Position numbers and translations under genes: made by a program. From Olsenella sp. Marseille-P4559 (GTDB lineage Bacteria > Actinomycetota > Coriobacteriia > Coriobacteriales > Atopobiaceae), in contig NZ_LR027575.1 in assembly GCF_900605015.1 (NCBI RefSeq), forward strand, positions 178,690 to 242,689: a DNA stretch of 64,000 bases. The letters are read 5' to 3'. The notes under the pieces were generated by a model. It saw only the letters and a list, made by a program, of their open reading frames with translations. It was not told the origin of the DNA and searched no databases. Each line of letters starts with the position of its first letter. The stretch's first letter is position 1. Below, piece by piece: positions 15,580 through 23,799 of this stretch.

Positions 15580-18180
15580 CTAGACGAGTGAGTCCACAAA
15601 GCCCACGCGATAGGCCCTGAAGACCGCGGCGCCTTCGTCCTGCGTTGCATCGAGGTCCACGTCGCCCCAGATGCCAAAGTCGTGGTCGTCGTCCGAGTCG
15701 CGGAACACCTGGTGGACGTGCCAGACGCGGTCGGTCCTCTCGTCTGCCTCGTCGATGTCGAGGTAGGCCGACGAGCGGGCGTCTGCGTCCAGCAGTATGC
15801 CCTCGTGCTCAGCGTGAAACGCGTCAAGCGCCTGCTGCCACACAACCGAGCGGTAGCCCCAGTCTGCATCAAGGTCGCCAAGCTCCTCGACCCTGCCTAG
15901 GGCAGCCAGTCGCACGCGGGCAAAGAGTGCGTTGCGTACGAGCAGGGTGAGACCGCGTCTGTCGTGGACGACCTCGTCTGCGATGGGGGCTGCCGGATTG
16001 GCGCCCTCGTCCTCGGTGCCGACGCCTTCCCACTCGTCGACGAGCGAGGAATCCGTGGTGCGCACAACAAGCCTGAGCCAGGTCACGATGTCGCCTAGGC
16101 GCTCATCGCGCTTCTCGGCGGGTACCGTGCGGTCAAGCACGCGGTAGGCGTCGGAGAGATAGCGCAACAGCGTTCCCTCCGAGCGGGCTATCTTGTAGCG
16201 TCCAATGTAGGTCTTGAAGTCACTCGCCGTCTCGACCATGTCGCGTAGGACGCTCTTGGGGCGTAGGCAGTAGTCGCTTGCCCAGGGAACCTTCTCGCAA
16301 TATTCCGCAAAGGCCGTGTCGAGCAGCCCCTCGAGTGGCTTGGGATAGGTGACCTCCTGGGCGCGTTCCATGCGCTCCTCGTACTCGACGCCCTCTGCCT
16401 TCATGGCGGCGATGGCGGCACCCCGAGCCTCGCGCTCCTGAGCGCGCAGAATCTGGGGCGGGTCCTCGAGCGTCGCCTCGACCATCGAGATGAGGTCGAG
16501 CGCATAGGCCTCGCCCTCGGGGTCCAGAAGCTCGATGGCGGCGAAGAGGAAGGGCGAGAGGGGCTGGTCGAGCGCAAAGTCCTCGGGCAGGTCAACGGTG
16601 AGCAGGTAGGATGCCGTGCCGTCTGCCTCCTCGTGGCGCTCCACCACGCTGGCGTCGATGAGCGTGGCAAAGACCTCGTCGGTGCGCTGGGAGAGCGCGG
16701 CCTTCTCCTCGGACGTCTGGGCCGAGTCTTCGATGAGCTTGTGCGTGCGCATCCAGGCATCCCCGCCCTGCTCGATCTCTGCAAGCACCATGGAGTGCGT
16801 GATGCGCAGCCGTGGGCGGAGCTTCTCGGGCTCTGCCGCAATGAGCTGCTCAAAGGTCTGCTTGTTCCATCCCACGAAGTCCGATGGAGGCGTCTTCACC
16901 TTGATCTTCCTGGCGCGCTTGGGGTCGCCGCCTGCCTTTGCCAGGGCCTTGGCGCGCTCGATGTCGTACTCGGTGGCCTCGGCGATGACGCGGCCCTCGG
17001 TGTCGAAGCCGGCGCGACCCGCACGGCCTGCTATCTGGTGGAACTCGCGCGCGTTCAAGCGCCGCATGCGCCGCCCGTCGAACTTGGTGAGCTGGGTGAG
17101 GAGCACGGTGTGGATGGGCACGTTGATGCCCACGCCCAGCGTGTCGGTGCCGCAGATCACGGGGAGGAGGCCCTGCTGCGCGAGCTTCTCAACGAGCAGG
17201 CGGTAGCGCGGCAGCATCCCAGCGTGGTGCACGCCTACGCCCGTCAGGATGAGGCGCTTCAGGGTCTTGCCAAAGGTGGTCGTGAAGCGCGCGCCCTTGA
17301 CGGCGTCCTTCAGGGCCTCGCGTTGCCCTTTGGACGAGACGCCATAGCTCGAGAGGGCCTGTGCGCTCTTGAGGGCGGCCTCCTGCGAGAAGTGCACGAT
17401 GTAGAGCGGTGCGTCGCCGTCGCGAAGCGCCAGCTCGACCGTGCCCTCGAGCGGGGTCTCGACGAACTCGTAGGAGAGAGGCACCGGTCTGGGCGCGTCG
17501 AGCACCTGGTCGACGGCGCACCCGGTGTGCTCCTCCAGCGCGCTGGCGATGTCGGTGACGTCGCCCAGGGTGGCTGACATGAGCAGGAACTGCGTGTGGG
17601 GAAGCGCCAATAGCGGCACCTGCCACGCCCAGCCACGGTCGCGGTCGGCGTAGAAGTGGAACTCGTCTATGGCAACGCAGCCGATGTCGGCGTGCTCGCC
17701 AAAGCGCAGCGCGTCTTGGGCCAAGATCTCGGCCGTGCAGCAGATGACGGGTGCCTCGCTGTTTATCACCACGTCGCCCGTGATCATGCCCACGCTGTCC
17801 TTGCCGAGGAGGTCCACGAGGTTGAAGAACTTCTCGCTGACAAGCGCCTTTATGGGCGCCGTGTAGTAGGCGCGACGGTTCGTGCAGTTGGCGATGAAGA
17901 GCATGCCCACGGCCACCATGCTCTTGCCCGAGCCGGTGGGGGTGCCCAAGATCACGTGGTCACCCGAGGCTATGTCGAGAAGGGCCTCTTCCTGGTGGTC
18001 CCAGAGCCGCATCCCGCGTGACTCGACCCATCCGAGGAAGAGCTCGAGTGCGTCCTCGGCGGGGATGTTGGGGTAGGTCTCGTCATCTGGCCAGGGGATG
18101 AGACGCCCCAGCGAGCCTGGTCCGTTGGGGCCAAGGTCCACGGGGGTCGGCCCAGTTGCGTCGCTTGCTGTCGCGCTCAT
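15580..18180 (-). CDS. DEAD/DEAH-box (Ski2-like) helicase with DUF3516 C-terminus
   Basis: 866 residues. Helicase core motifs are clear: Walker A GTPTGSGKS (about residue 80), DEFH box IDEFHF (about 170), MSATL (about 200), GVGVHHAGMLP and GTDTLGVGINVP, and motif VI HQIAGRAGRAGFD (about 385). The C-terminal ~450 residues match the DUF3516 extension found on actinobacterial Ski2-like helicases, with no recognisable nuclease. It probably unwinds RNA or structured RNA-DNA; the exact role in bacteria is not established. Its ATG overlaps the stop of the small upstream gene (ATGA), so the two are co-translated. A terminator follows at 15535-15562. Confidence 0.88.
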   Translation of the reverse strand: MSATASDATGPTPVDLGPNGPGSLGRLIPWPDDETYPNIPAEDALELFLGWVESRGMRLWDHQEEALLDIASGDHVILGTPTGSGKSMVAVGMLFIANCTNRRAYYTAPIKALVSEKFFNLVDLLGKDSVGMITGDVVINSEAPVICCTAEILAQDALRFGEHADIGCVAIDEFHFYADRDRGWAWQVPLLALPHTQFLLMSATLGDVTDIASALEEHTGCAVDQVLDAPRPVPLSYEFVETPLEGTVELALRDGDAPLYIVHFSQEAALKSAQALSSYGVSSKGQREALKDAVKGARFTTTFGKTLKRLILTGVGVHHAGMLPRYRLLVEKLAQQGLLPVICGTDTLGVGINVPIHTVLLTQLTKFDGRRMRRLNAREFHQIAGRAGRAGFDTEGRVIAEATEYDIERAKALAKAGGDPKRARKIKVKTPPSDFVGWNKQTFEQLIAAEPEKLRPRLRITHSMVLAEIEQGGDAWMRTHKLIEDSAQTSEEKAALSQRTDEVFATLIDASVVERHEEADGTASYLLTVDLPEDFALDQPLSPFLFAAIELLDPEGEAYALDLISMVEATLEDPPQILRAQEREARGAAIAAMKAEGVEYEERMERAQEVTYPKPLEGLLDTAFAEYCEKVPWASDYCLRPKSVLRDMVETASDFKTYIGRYKIARSEGTLLRYLSDAYRVLDRTVPAEKRDERLGDIVTWLRLVVRTTDSSLVDEWEGVGTEDEGANPAAPIADEVVHDRRGLTLLVRNALFARVRLAALGRVEELGDLDADWGYRSVVWQQALDAFHAEHEGILLDADARSSAYLDIDEADERTDRVWHVHQVFRDSDDDHDFGIWGDVDLDATQDEGAAVFRAYRVGFVDSLV

Positions 18181-18461
18181 CGCTTGCCCCCCGAGCAGGG
18201 CTCGGCGCTGCCGGCCAGCTCCGCGCGCACCACATCCTGGAGGTGTCGTTCGGCGGTAGCCGTGGCCTCGGCGTCATCTGAGCGCCTTGCCTGACGGTAG
18301 GCTGCCATCGCCTGGGCAAACGGTCCCTCGACGAGGCTCTCCGGATCATCCTGCACATCCGCCGGTACACCCTGGGACGAAGTGCCGAAGGCCGTTCTCG
18401 CCCCGCCCGCCTCGAGCTGCTCGCGAAGTTGCTCGGCAAGCTTCCTGTCACTTTCGTCCAT
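18177..18461 (-). CDS. Small acidic hypothetical protein upstream of the helicase
   Basis: 94 residues, mostly predicted helical, rich in Ala, Glu and Asp, without cysteine clusters or membrane segments. ATG at 18461 has GAGGAGGGCAGC before it, better placed than the GTG at 18479. Its stop overlaps the helicase ATG by 4 bases, suggesting translational coupling and perhaps an accessory role to the helicase. No family recognised. Confidence 0.6.
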   Translation of the reverse strand: MDESDRKLAEQLREQLEAGGARTAFGTSSQGVPADVQDDPESLVEGPFAQAMAAYRQARRSDDAEATATAERHLQDVVRAELAGSAEPCSGGKR

Positions 18462-18497
18462 GCTGCCCTCCTCGGCCACCGGGGCCGGCCTCTCTTG

Positions 18498-19532
18498 CTA
18501 TCCTGCGTTGTCTTCCATGCGCCCGCTGGCGGCGCGGAGCTTGGTGGTCTCGCGCCTGGCCCAAGTGGGCCTGTTCAGTATCGCACGTCCAACGCCTGCG
18601 AGGTCGCACGCACCTTGCTCGAGGAGCACCTCCGCTGCCATGCCCGTCTTGATGCCGCCTGCCAGGAGCACGGGCACGCCTACGGCCTGGCGGATGGGGG
18701 TTGACGAATCGGCAAACCAGCCCGGCATGTCCTCGTAGCCGGGCCTGCCGTAGTAGCACATGCCACCCGAGACGGATATGAGATTTGCGCCGCTGGCCTC
18801 CACCATGCGCGCGAGCTTTACGGCGTCAACGATGGCGTTGCCGCCGGGCAGGTAGTCGCAGCCGCCCAGACGCACCGAGACCGGATAGTCAGAGGGAAGC
18901 TCGGCTCGCATCGCGGCGAGGACCTCCAAAAGCAGCCGCGCCCTGTGGGCAAGCGGGCCTCCGTAGGCATCCTGCCGCTGGTTCGTGAGAGGCGAGAGGA
19001 ACTGATTCAGCAGATACCCGTGCGCCGCGTGGATTTCGACTCCGTCGAAGCCGGCCGCGCAGGCACGGCGTGCCGCTGCCGAGAAGAGCTCGGGTATGAG
19101 CGCGATGTCATCGCCGCTCATGGGGCGGGGGAGCGGGTGGCCCACCTTGGCCCCGGGGCAGGTCGCAGCCGAAGGTGCCAGGGGACGCATGCCCGTGAGC
19201 GCCTCCGTGGCGGCCGAGCCCGCATGCGAGAGCTGCACAAAGACGGGGACGCCCTGGTCGTGTACGGTTGCGGCCTCGCGCTTGAGGCCCTCGACGTCTG
19301 CGTCGCGGGCAATGGACGCCTGGCGTGCCGTGGCGCGTCCCTCCTCGCAGATAAAGTGGTGGCCGCACTCGACAAGGCCGAGGTGGCCGCCGTGCGCCCG
19401 TGCGGCGTAGTGCTCGCAGAGGGCGGCTGTCACCTGACCTCGCGCGTCTGCCTTGCCCGTGGCGACAGGTACCATGACCAGGCGATTTCTCAGCGCGAGG
19501 CCACCTACGGCAAGCGGCTGGTCAAAGATCAT
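18498..19532 (-). CDS. NADH:flavin oxidoreductase, old yellow enzyme family
   Basis: 344 residues forming only the FMN-binding TIM barrel. It starts with FDQPLAVGGLALRNRLVMVPVATGKA and has VFVQLSHAGS, then the signature GVEIHAAHGYLLNQFLSPLTNQRQDAYGG and a C-terminal phosphate site VLLAGGIKTG...GRAILNRPTW. The Fe-S and NAD-binding domains of the 2,4-dienoyl-CoA reductase branch are absent, so electrons must come directly from NAD(P)H. ATG at 19532 fits the barrel start; it overlaps the AcpS-like gene end by 11 bases. Substrate is probably an activated alkene; not determinable. Confidence 0.87.
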   Translation of the reverse strand: MIFDQPLAVGGLALRNRLVMVPVATGKADARGQVTAALCEHYAARAHGGHLGLVECGHHFICEEGRATARQASIARDADVEGLKREAATVHDQGVPVFVQLSHAGSAATEALTGMRPLAPSAATCPGAKVGHPLPRPMSGDDIALIPELFSAAARRACAAGFDGVEIHAAHGYLLNQFLSPLTNQRQDAYGGPLAHRARLLLEVLAAMRAELPSDYPVSVRLGGCDYLPGGNAIVDAVKLARMVEASGANLISVSGGMCYYGRPGYEDMPGWFADSSTPIRQAVGVPVLLAGGIKTGMAAEVLLEQGACDLAGVGRAILNRPTWARRETTKLRAASGRMEDNAG

Positions 19533-19944
19533 GCATTCTCGCCTTCTGCTCCTGGGCACAGACGACGGCTGTCGCCAGCGCAACGCCAGCTTCGTTCGTG
19601 ATGGAGATGCGCGGAGGGTCCATGTTGCGCGCGGCTAGGGTGCCAGCCAGGTGCCCCGTGACCGTGCAGACGGGTGCGCCTGACGGGGCGTCTGTGGTCT
19701 CCAGCTCGAGGGGATTGATTGCCGTGCCCGCAGGCAGCGCCCGCTCCAACGCGTCTATCGCCGCACGCTTTGCGGCGAGATGCCCGGCCACGTACTCGGC
19801 GGGGTCCCTGCGTGCCTCCGCCTGTGCGAGCTCGGCGGTCGTGAGCAGGTGGGCAATTCTGCCGTCTGCGCTCGCGGCAAGAAGGCGCTGCGCCGTGGCT
19901 ATGCCCACGAGGCGCGTTCCCGTGGCATGTGTCCCCTCAGCCAT
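19522..19944 (-). CDS. AcpS-like 4'-phosphopantetheinyl transferase fold protein, metal ligands missing
   Basis: 140 residues. The layout follows AcpS: N-terminal GTRLVGIATAQRLLA where AcpS reads GxDIVEI, central LAAKRAAIDALE where AcpS has the FAxKEAxxKA helix, and a final PRISITNEAGVALATAVV where AcpS has HVSLSHxxxxAxAxV. The two Mg-binding acids are replaced: the Asp of GxDIVEI by Arg and the Glu of KEA by Arg. It is therefore probably unable to transfer phosphopantetheine by the usual mechanism. ATG at 19944 has GAGAGGGACTTC before it. It overlaps the oxidoreductase gene by 11 bases. An authentic acpS should exist elsewhere in the genome. Confidence 0.6.
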   Translation of the reverse strand: MAEGTHATGTRLVGIATAQRLLAASADGRIAHLLTTAELAQAEARRDPAEYVAGHLAAKRAAIDALERALPAGTAINPLELETTDAPSGAPVCTVTGHLAGTLAARNMDPPRISITNEAGVALATAVVCAQEQKARMHDL

Positions 19945-20008
19945 GAAGTCCCTCTCGCCTCCGTGTTTCCCCGCAATGCATACCAGCATAGGGTAGCGCG
20001 GACGGAAG

Positions 20009-20293
20009 CTATTCGTGCGACTGGGCCCTTCGGGGAGGCCTCTTGCCGCTCTTGCCGTGCGGGGGTTTCTGACTGTCCCAAACCTCTTGCAGGATGCGCT
20101 GCGGAGACACGCCCAGCGCCTCGGCGTAGGCGTAGACCTCACCTAAGTGGAGCGAGCGGTCGCCGGACTCGAACTTCGAAATCATCGACTGGGACGAGTC
20201 AAGACGCTCTGCGACCTGTTCCTGCCTCAGGCCGGACTCGATCCTCAGCTTGCGGAGGACCTTTCCTACGAGTCTGTCGGCAATTTCATACAT
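20009..20293 (-). CDS. Xre-family helix-turn-helix regulator
   Basis: 94 residues. The HTH spans residues ~10 to 65 (VLRKLRIESGLRQEQVAERLDSSQSMISKFESGDRSLHLGEVYAYAEALGV), the standard Xre/Cro layout. A basic tail KPPHGKSGKRPPRRAQSHE follows. No second domain. Start ATG at 20293 fits the domain but lacks a good ribosome site; an in-frame open stretch continues upstream to about 20590 with a GTG, so a longer form with an N-terminal extension cannot be excluded. AT-rich DNA at 20318-20345 is the likely promoter. Transcribed toward the AcpS-like gene, 64 bases away. Confidence 0.72.
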   Translation of the reverse strand: MYEIADRLVGKVLRKLRIESGLRQEQVAERLDSSQSMISKFESGDRSLHLGEVYAYAEALGVSPQRILQEVWDSQKPPHGKSGKRPPRRAQSHE

Positions 20294-20368
20294 GCGCGGG
20301 AATGTAGACCCCCACGCGCAACATTCAAAAATGGAATATTCTTGTGTCTGCCGGGCAAACAACGCTAT

Positions 20369-20605
20369 GTGGCAGGTGATACCTTGGAAAACCCACAAGA
20401 TGAGCTCCACGGTTGCGCAGACATCGCCAGGGCGCTCGCCCGCCAGGCCGCCAGCGACCCCGTTTCGCCGGAGTCGCTCGACCTTCTCGCCGACAAGATC
20501 GAAGAAGCGGCGCGCCTGCTCGACGGGGAGCGCATCGAGCGTTGGGTGGAGGTCATTCGTGATGACAATGGCGTCGAGCGCGAGGTCCACACCCAGACGC
20601 GTTAG
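20369..20605 (+). CDS. Possible small acidic protein opposite the Xre leader
   Basis: A plus-strand frame from a GTG at 20369 reads DIARALARQAASDPVSPESLDLLADKIEEAARLLDGERIERWVEVIRDD..., which looks protein-like, acidic and helical. The minus strand over the same bases is also open. No good ribosome site and no family recognised. At most one of the two opposed frames is likely real. Confidence 0.3.
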   Translation: MAGDTLENPQDELHGCADIARALARQAASDPVSPESLDLLADKIEEAARLLDGERIERWVEVIRDDNGVEREVHTQTR

Positions 20606-20632
20606 GTTGTGTTTGTCTGTGCGGGAGCGGGG

Positions 20633-21115
20633 CTATATCCCGTAGTCGAAGAAGGACGAGACGTGCACGGTGACGCAGCCGGTCTCTTGGTCGACAAGGT
20701 CGAGCGTCTTTACCGTGTCCTCGACGATGGCCACACGCCTCTCGGGAATGCCCAGCTCGCGCGCGAGCCGGCGGAGGAACTCGACCTTCTCGGCCTTCTG
20801 CGTGACGGTCACGACGTGGCTGGGGTCTAGCTCGTAGCAGCGCGTGACAAAGGCCCGCTTGCCGAGGGTCTCGAAGTCGCTTGCCTGAGAGCAGGCCCAC
20901 ACGTGGTCTGCGCCCTTGTCCGCGATGAAGCGCTGGATCTGCGGAACGGGGCGCGAGCTGGCATAGGGGTCGTGCGTGCGCACGTAGTCCTCCCAGTCCT
21001 CGTCGGGACAGGCGCTATGGGAGAGCTCGCCAAACTCGTAGATCGCGAGCACGCCGTCGATGTCGAAGACCACGGCGGTCTGTGGTTCTAGCAGGTAGTC
21101 CATGAGCCTGGTCAT
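20633..21115 (-). CDS. HAD-superfamily phosphatase-like protein
   Basis: 160 residues. Motif I is TAVVFDIDGVLAIYEFG (Asp nucleophile and acid near residues 18 and 20), motif II may be WACSQAS, a lysine in TQKAEKVEFLRRL serves as motif III, and motif IV is VAIVEDTVKTLD. The cap is minimal, so the substrate could be a small phosphoester or a protein. ATG at 21115 is preceded by GAAGGGACGCGC. It stands alone; the upstream region holds several hairpins. Confidence 0.75.
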   Translation of the reverse strand: MTRLMDYLLEPQTAVVFDIDGVLAIYEFGELSHSACPDEDWEDYVRTHDPYASSRPVPQIQRFIADKGADHVWACSQASDFETLGKRAFVTRCYELDPSHVVTVTQKAEKVEFLRRLARELGIPERRVAIVEDTVKTLDLVDQETGCVTVHVSSFFDYGI

Positions 21116-21245
21116 GCGCGTCCCTTCTCTGCGCTGCGGTAGTGTGCCTCGGAGTTTATCGCCTCTCTCAAACTCACACCTGGCTAGCCGGGCGAGCGCA
21201 GGGGTTTCCAAGAAAGGTTTCTCAGGGCGTGCGGTCAGCGATAAG

Positions 21246-21288
21246 GGGTATGCGTACGCACGATGCGGGATTCTGGGAATGCGTACCC
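21246..21288. other. Hairpin upstream of ferritin (first)
   Basis: GGGTATGC pairs with GCGTACCC (8 bp, one G-T pair), with the loop containing TGCGTACGCA-like sequence. Part of a 370-bp gene-free stretch between the HAD gene and ferritin. Confidence 0.35.
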
Positions 21289-21322
21289 GACGGCTTTCCC
21301 ACCCTGCGGAGCTCGTCGCTCC

Positions 21323-21372
21323 TTCTGAAACGCCGTAAGCGCCCTCTGGGCAAACGTGAGGGCGTTTCAGAA
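21323..21372. other. Hairpin upstream of ferritin (second, nested)
   Basis: Perfect 12-bp arms TTCTGAAACGCC and GGCGTTTCAGAA enclose a 26-base loop that contains its own stem GCCC-TCT-GGGC. CGCCCTC and GAGGGCG could pair instead of the outer arms, so two alternative folds exist. No T-run follows. It may be a structured leader or a terminator pair. Confidence 0.4.
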
Positions 21373-21489
21373 AAAGCGGTGAGCTGCGAGAATCGCAGGG
21401 GCCTGAGCTGACACGCCAACGCCCAAGTGGGTAGACGGAGTAGTGTTCGGTATGTCTTCAATGCCCCACCGGGCAGGAAGAAGGTTGCC

Positions 21490-22005
21490 ATGGCTCTCGA
21501 TGCCAAGGTCGCAGACGCTCTCAACACACAGATCAACGAGGAGCTCTACTCGGCTTACCTCTACCTCACCTTCGCCGACTACTACGAGGAGCGCGGTCTT
21601 AAGGGCTTTGCGAACTGGTACATGATCCAGGTGCAGGAGGAGGTTGCGCATGCCAAGATCCTCCGCCGCTACCTCTTGGACAACGACTATCCGGTCAAGA
21701 TGGCAGCCATCGCCGAGCCGGACAAGACCTTCTCGAGCGATATCGACCCGCTCGAGGCCGGTCTCGAGCACGAGCGCCACATTACGGCTTGCATCAACAG
21801 GTGCTACCAGGCTGCGTATGACGTGCACGACTTCCGTACGATGCAGCTGCTCGACTGGTTTGTGAAGGAGCAGGGCGAGGAGGAGACCAACGCCTCCGAC
21901 ATGGTCAAGAACATGGAGCTCTTCGGCTCTGACCCCAAGGGGCTCTACGACCTTGACCGCGAGTATCAGACCCGCGCCTTTGTGGCGCCTACGATGCCGA
22001 TGTAG
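21490..22005 (+). CDS. ftnA: Ferritin (bacterial non-heme)
   Basis: 171 residues, standard Ftn length. Ferroxidase residues are visible: Glu in INEELYSAYLYL (about 17), Glu and His in MIQVQEEVAHAKIL (about 50 and 53), Glu in the third helix near LEHERH and Gln/Glu in VKEQGEEETNA (about 127 to 130). No heme-ligand Met of bacterioferritin is apparent. It should form a 24-mer storing iron and protecting against peroxide. ATG at 21490 is preceded by GGAAGAAGG. It stands alone after a hairpin-rich leader. Confidence 0.92.
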   Translation: MALDAKVADALNTQINEELYSAYLYLTFADYYEERGLKGFANWYMIQVQEEVAHAKILRRYLLDNDYPVKMAAIAEPDKTFSSDIDPLEAGLEHERHITACINRCYQAAYDVHDFRTMQLLDWFVKEQGEEETNASDMVKNMELFGSDPKGLYDLDREYQTRAFVAPTMPM

Positions 22006-22204
22006 GGATGTAGGCTCTCACTTCTCGCATAGTCGCCCTTCACGAGGGGCGTGGTGGACGCAGGCAGTCCGCCGCGCCCCTCGCTGTGCCTAAAGCCACG
22101 CCTCGTTGACGTTTTCTCAAAACTGTTCGTTGCCACACATTCTCTCCACAATCTATGATTGAAGTCATCTCGTTGACAGGGTGTCAGCCAAGGAGGTGTG
22201 TCCC

Positions 22205-22459
22205 ATGCGTGGTGAGATTGGTCAGGCGCGACGCGAGCAGGTCATTGCCGCAACCCGCTCGCTCTACGAGGAGCGGGGGATCGATTGCGTCTCGGTAAAG
22301 GACATCGCCGACAGGGCAGGCATCACGCGCAGCCTCTTCTACCATTACTTCTCAAGCCGCGACGAGGTCACCGACGCCATCCTCGACGACTATGTGCTCC
22401 GACTTCGAGAGTGCCTGTCACTTCTTCGCCCTGGGCGAGACCACGTGGGTTACCTCTGA
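22205..22459 (+). pseudogene. TetR-family regulator, N-terminal DNA-binding domain only
   Basis: An ATG at 22205 follows a very good AAGGAGGTGTGTCCC. The product MRGEIGQARREQVIAATRSLYEERG... contains a complete TetR helix-turn-helix (VSVKDIADRAGITRSLFYHYFSSRDEV). The usual ~120-residue ligand domain is missing: after ILDDYVLRLRECL the frame runs into DNA that codes, in another frame, for a DUF5692 protein, and stops at 22459. This looks like the surviving half of a gene after a deletion that joined two neighbours. Confidence 0.7.
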
Positions 22460-23009
22460 GGGGGCGACGCAGCTCGCAGGCTGGAACAACGTCTTCAACG
22501 GGATCGCTGGCCTCATCAACATCTTCTGCATGACCGCCTGGTGGAACGTCTACTCCTCCAAGGACGGCCGAGACATGCTGTGGCCGGACATGACCTGGGT
22601 CTTCATCGTTGCCTATGACATCTGGAACTTCTGCTACACGTACAACTGCCTGCCCCACCATGCCTGGTACTGCGGCCTGGCGCTGCTGCTTGCCCCCACG
22701 GTTGCAAACGCCGTGTGGAACAAGGGCGCCTGGATCCAGAACCGCGCCAACACGCTGGCCATCTGGTGCATGTTCGCTCAGGTCTTCCCTGCGTTCCAGG
22801 AGGAGTCCGTCTTCGTGACCCACTCGACGCTCGACCCTGTGGCAGCAACCACAGTCTCGCTCATCGCGCTTGCAGCCAGCGTCGCCGCCATCTGCACAAT
22901 CGCCTACCGTGCGAAGAGGCTGGGCGTCAACCCCTACAAGCAGGACGTCTTTGTTGGCACCCGTGACTTTGGCCAGGCCACGGCCCGCCGCGCAGACCTC
23001 GCGGCGTAG
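22392..23009 (+). pseudogene. DUF5692-like membrane protein, C-terminal part
   Basis: 205 codons in a different frame from the TetR piece. It has about five hydrophobic segments and the conserved-looking parts WNNVFNGIAGLINI, DMLWPDMTWVFIVAYDIWNFCYTYNC and KGAWIQNRANTLAIWCMFAQVFPAF, which I associate with the C-terminal two thirds of DUF5692 proteins. The N-terminal membrane segments are absent, and the only start (ATG 22392) lies inside the TetR frame without a ribosome site. Probably not made, unless by coupling with the TetR fragment. Family recognition is from memory and moderate. Confidence 0.6.
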
Positions 23010-23099
23010 GGCACGCCGAGCGGGGACGTGTTCCCAATACGCATGCGGGGTGCCAGCCTGTGCTGACGCCCCGCGTTTTGTGCCGCCTGCGCGTGTGCG

Positions 23100-23762
23100 C
23101 TACTTCACGCCGTACTTCTCGTAGTACTCGGCAATGGCGTCCTTGAGCTGGGGGGTAACCACCGTACCCTCGAGCGCCTCGACGACCTCGGCCATGGTCA
23201 CGATGCTTGCGACAGGAAATCCATAGCGCTCCTGGATCTCCTCCTGGGCGCTCACCCTGCCGCCCTTGCCAACCTCCATGCGGTTAAGGCTCACGATGAG
23301 GCCCTTGACCTCCACGTCTGCGGCCGAGCAGACCTTCGGGTACGTCTCGTCGATGGACTTTCCCGAGGTGGTGACGTCCTCGATCATGACCACGCGGTCA
23401 CCGTCCCGAAGCTGGTGGCCGAGAAAACCGCCCTTGTCGGCACCGTGGTCTTTGGCCTCCTTGCGGTCGGAGCAGTAGCGAACCTCCTTGCCGTAGAGCT
23501 CGTCCATGGCAATGGCGCAGCTCACGGCCAGCGGGATGCCCTTGTACGCGGGCCCGAAGAGCACGTCGAAATCAAGGCCGAAGCTGTCGTGGATGGCGCG
23601 GGCGTAGAACTCTCCCAGGCGCTTGAGCTGGGAGCCTGTCACATAGGCTCCGGCGTTCATGAAGAACGGGGACTTTCTGCCGCTCTTGAGCGTGAAGTCG
23701 CCAAACTTGAGAACGTGGCTCTCGACCATGAAGTCGATGAACCCGCGCTTGTACTCCTCCAT
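23100..23762 (-). CDS. pyrE: Orotate phosphoribosyltransferase
   Basis: 220 residues. The type I PRT PRPP loop is VVMIEDVTTSGKSI (about residue 125), with the pyrophosphate loop FGPAYKGIPLA and the flexible catalytic loop CSDRKEAKDHG. FTLKSGRKSPFFMNAG is the typical substrate segment. It converts orotate and PRPP to OMP in pyrimidine synthesis. ATG at 23762 is preceded by GAGGGAAGGACCACG. It lies 37 bases after msrC and is probably co-transcribed with it; the other pyr genes are not in the window. Confidence 0.93.
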   Translation of the reverse strand: MEEYKRGFIDFMVESHVLKFGDFTLKSGRKSPFFMNAGAYVTGSQLKRLGEFYARAIHDSFGLDFDVLFGPAYKGIPLAVSCAIAMDELYGKEVRYCSDRKEAKDHGADKGGFLGHQLRDGDRVVMIEDVTTSGKSIDETYPKVCSAADVEVKGLIVSLNRMEVGKGGRVSAQEEIQERYGFPVASIVTMAEVVEALEGTVVTPQLKDAIAEYYEKYGVK

Positions 23763-23799
23763 CGTGGTCCTTCCCTCGGGTGTCTGCCTCGGTGTGATT

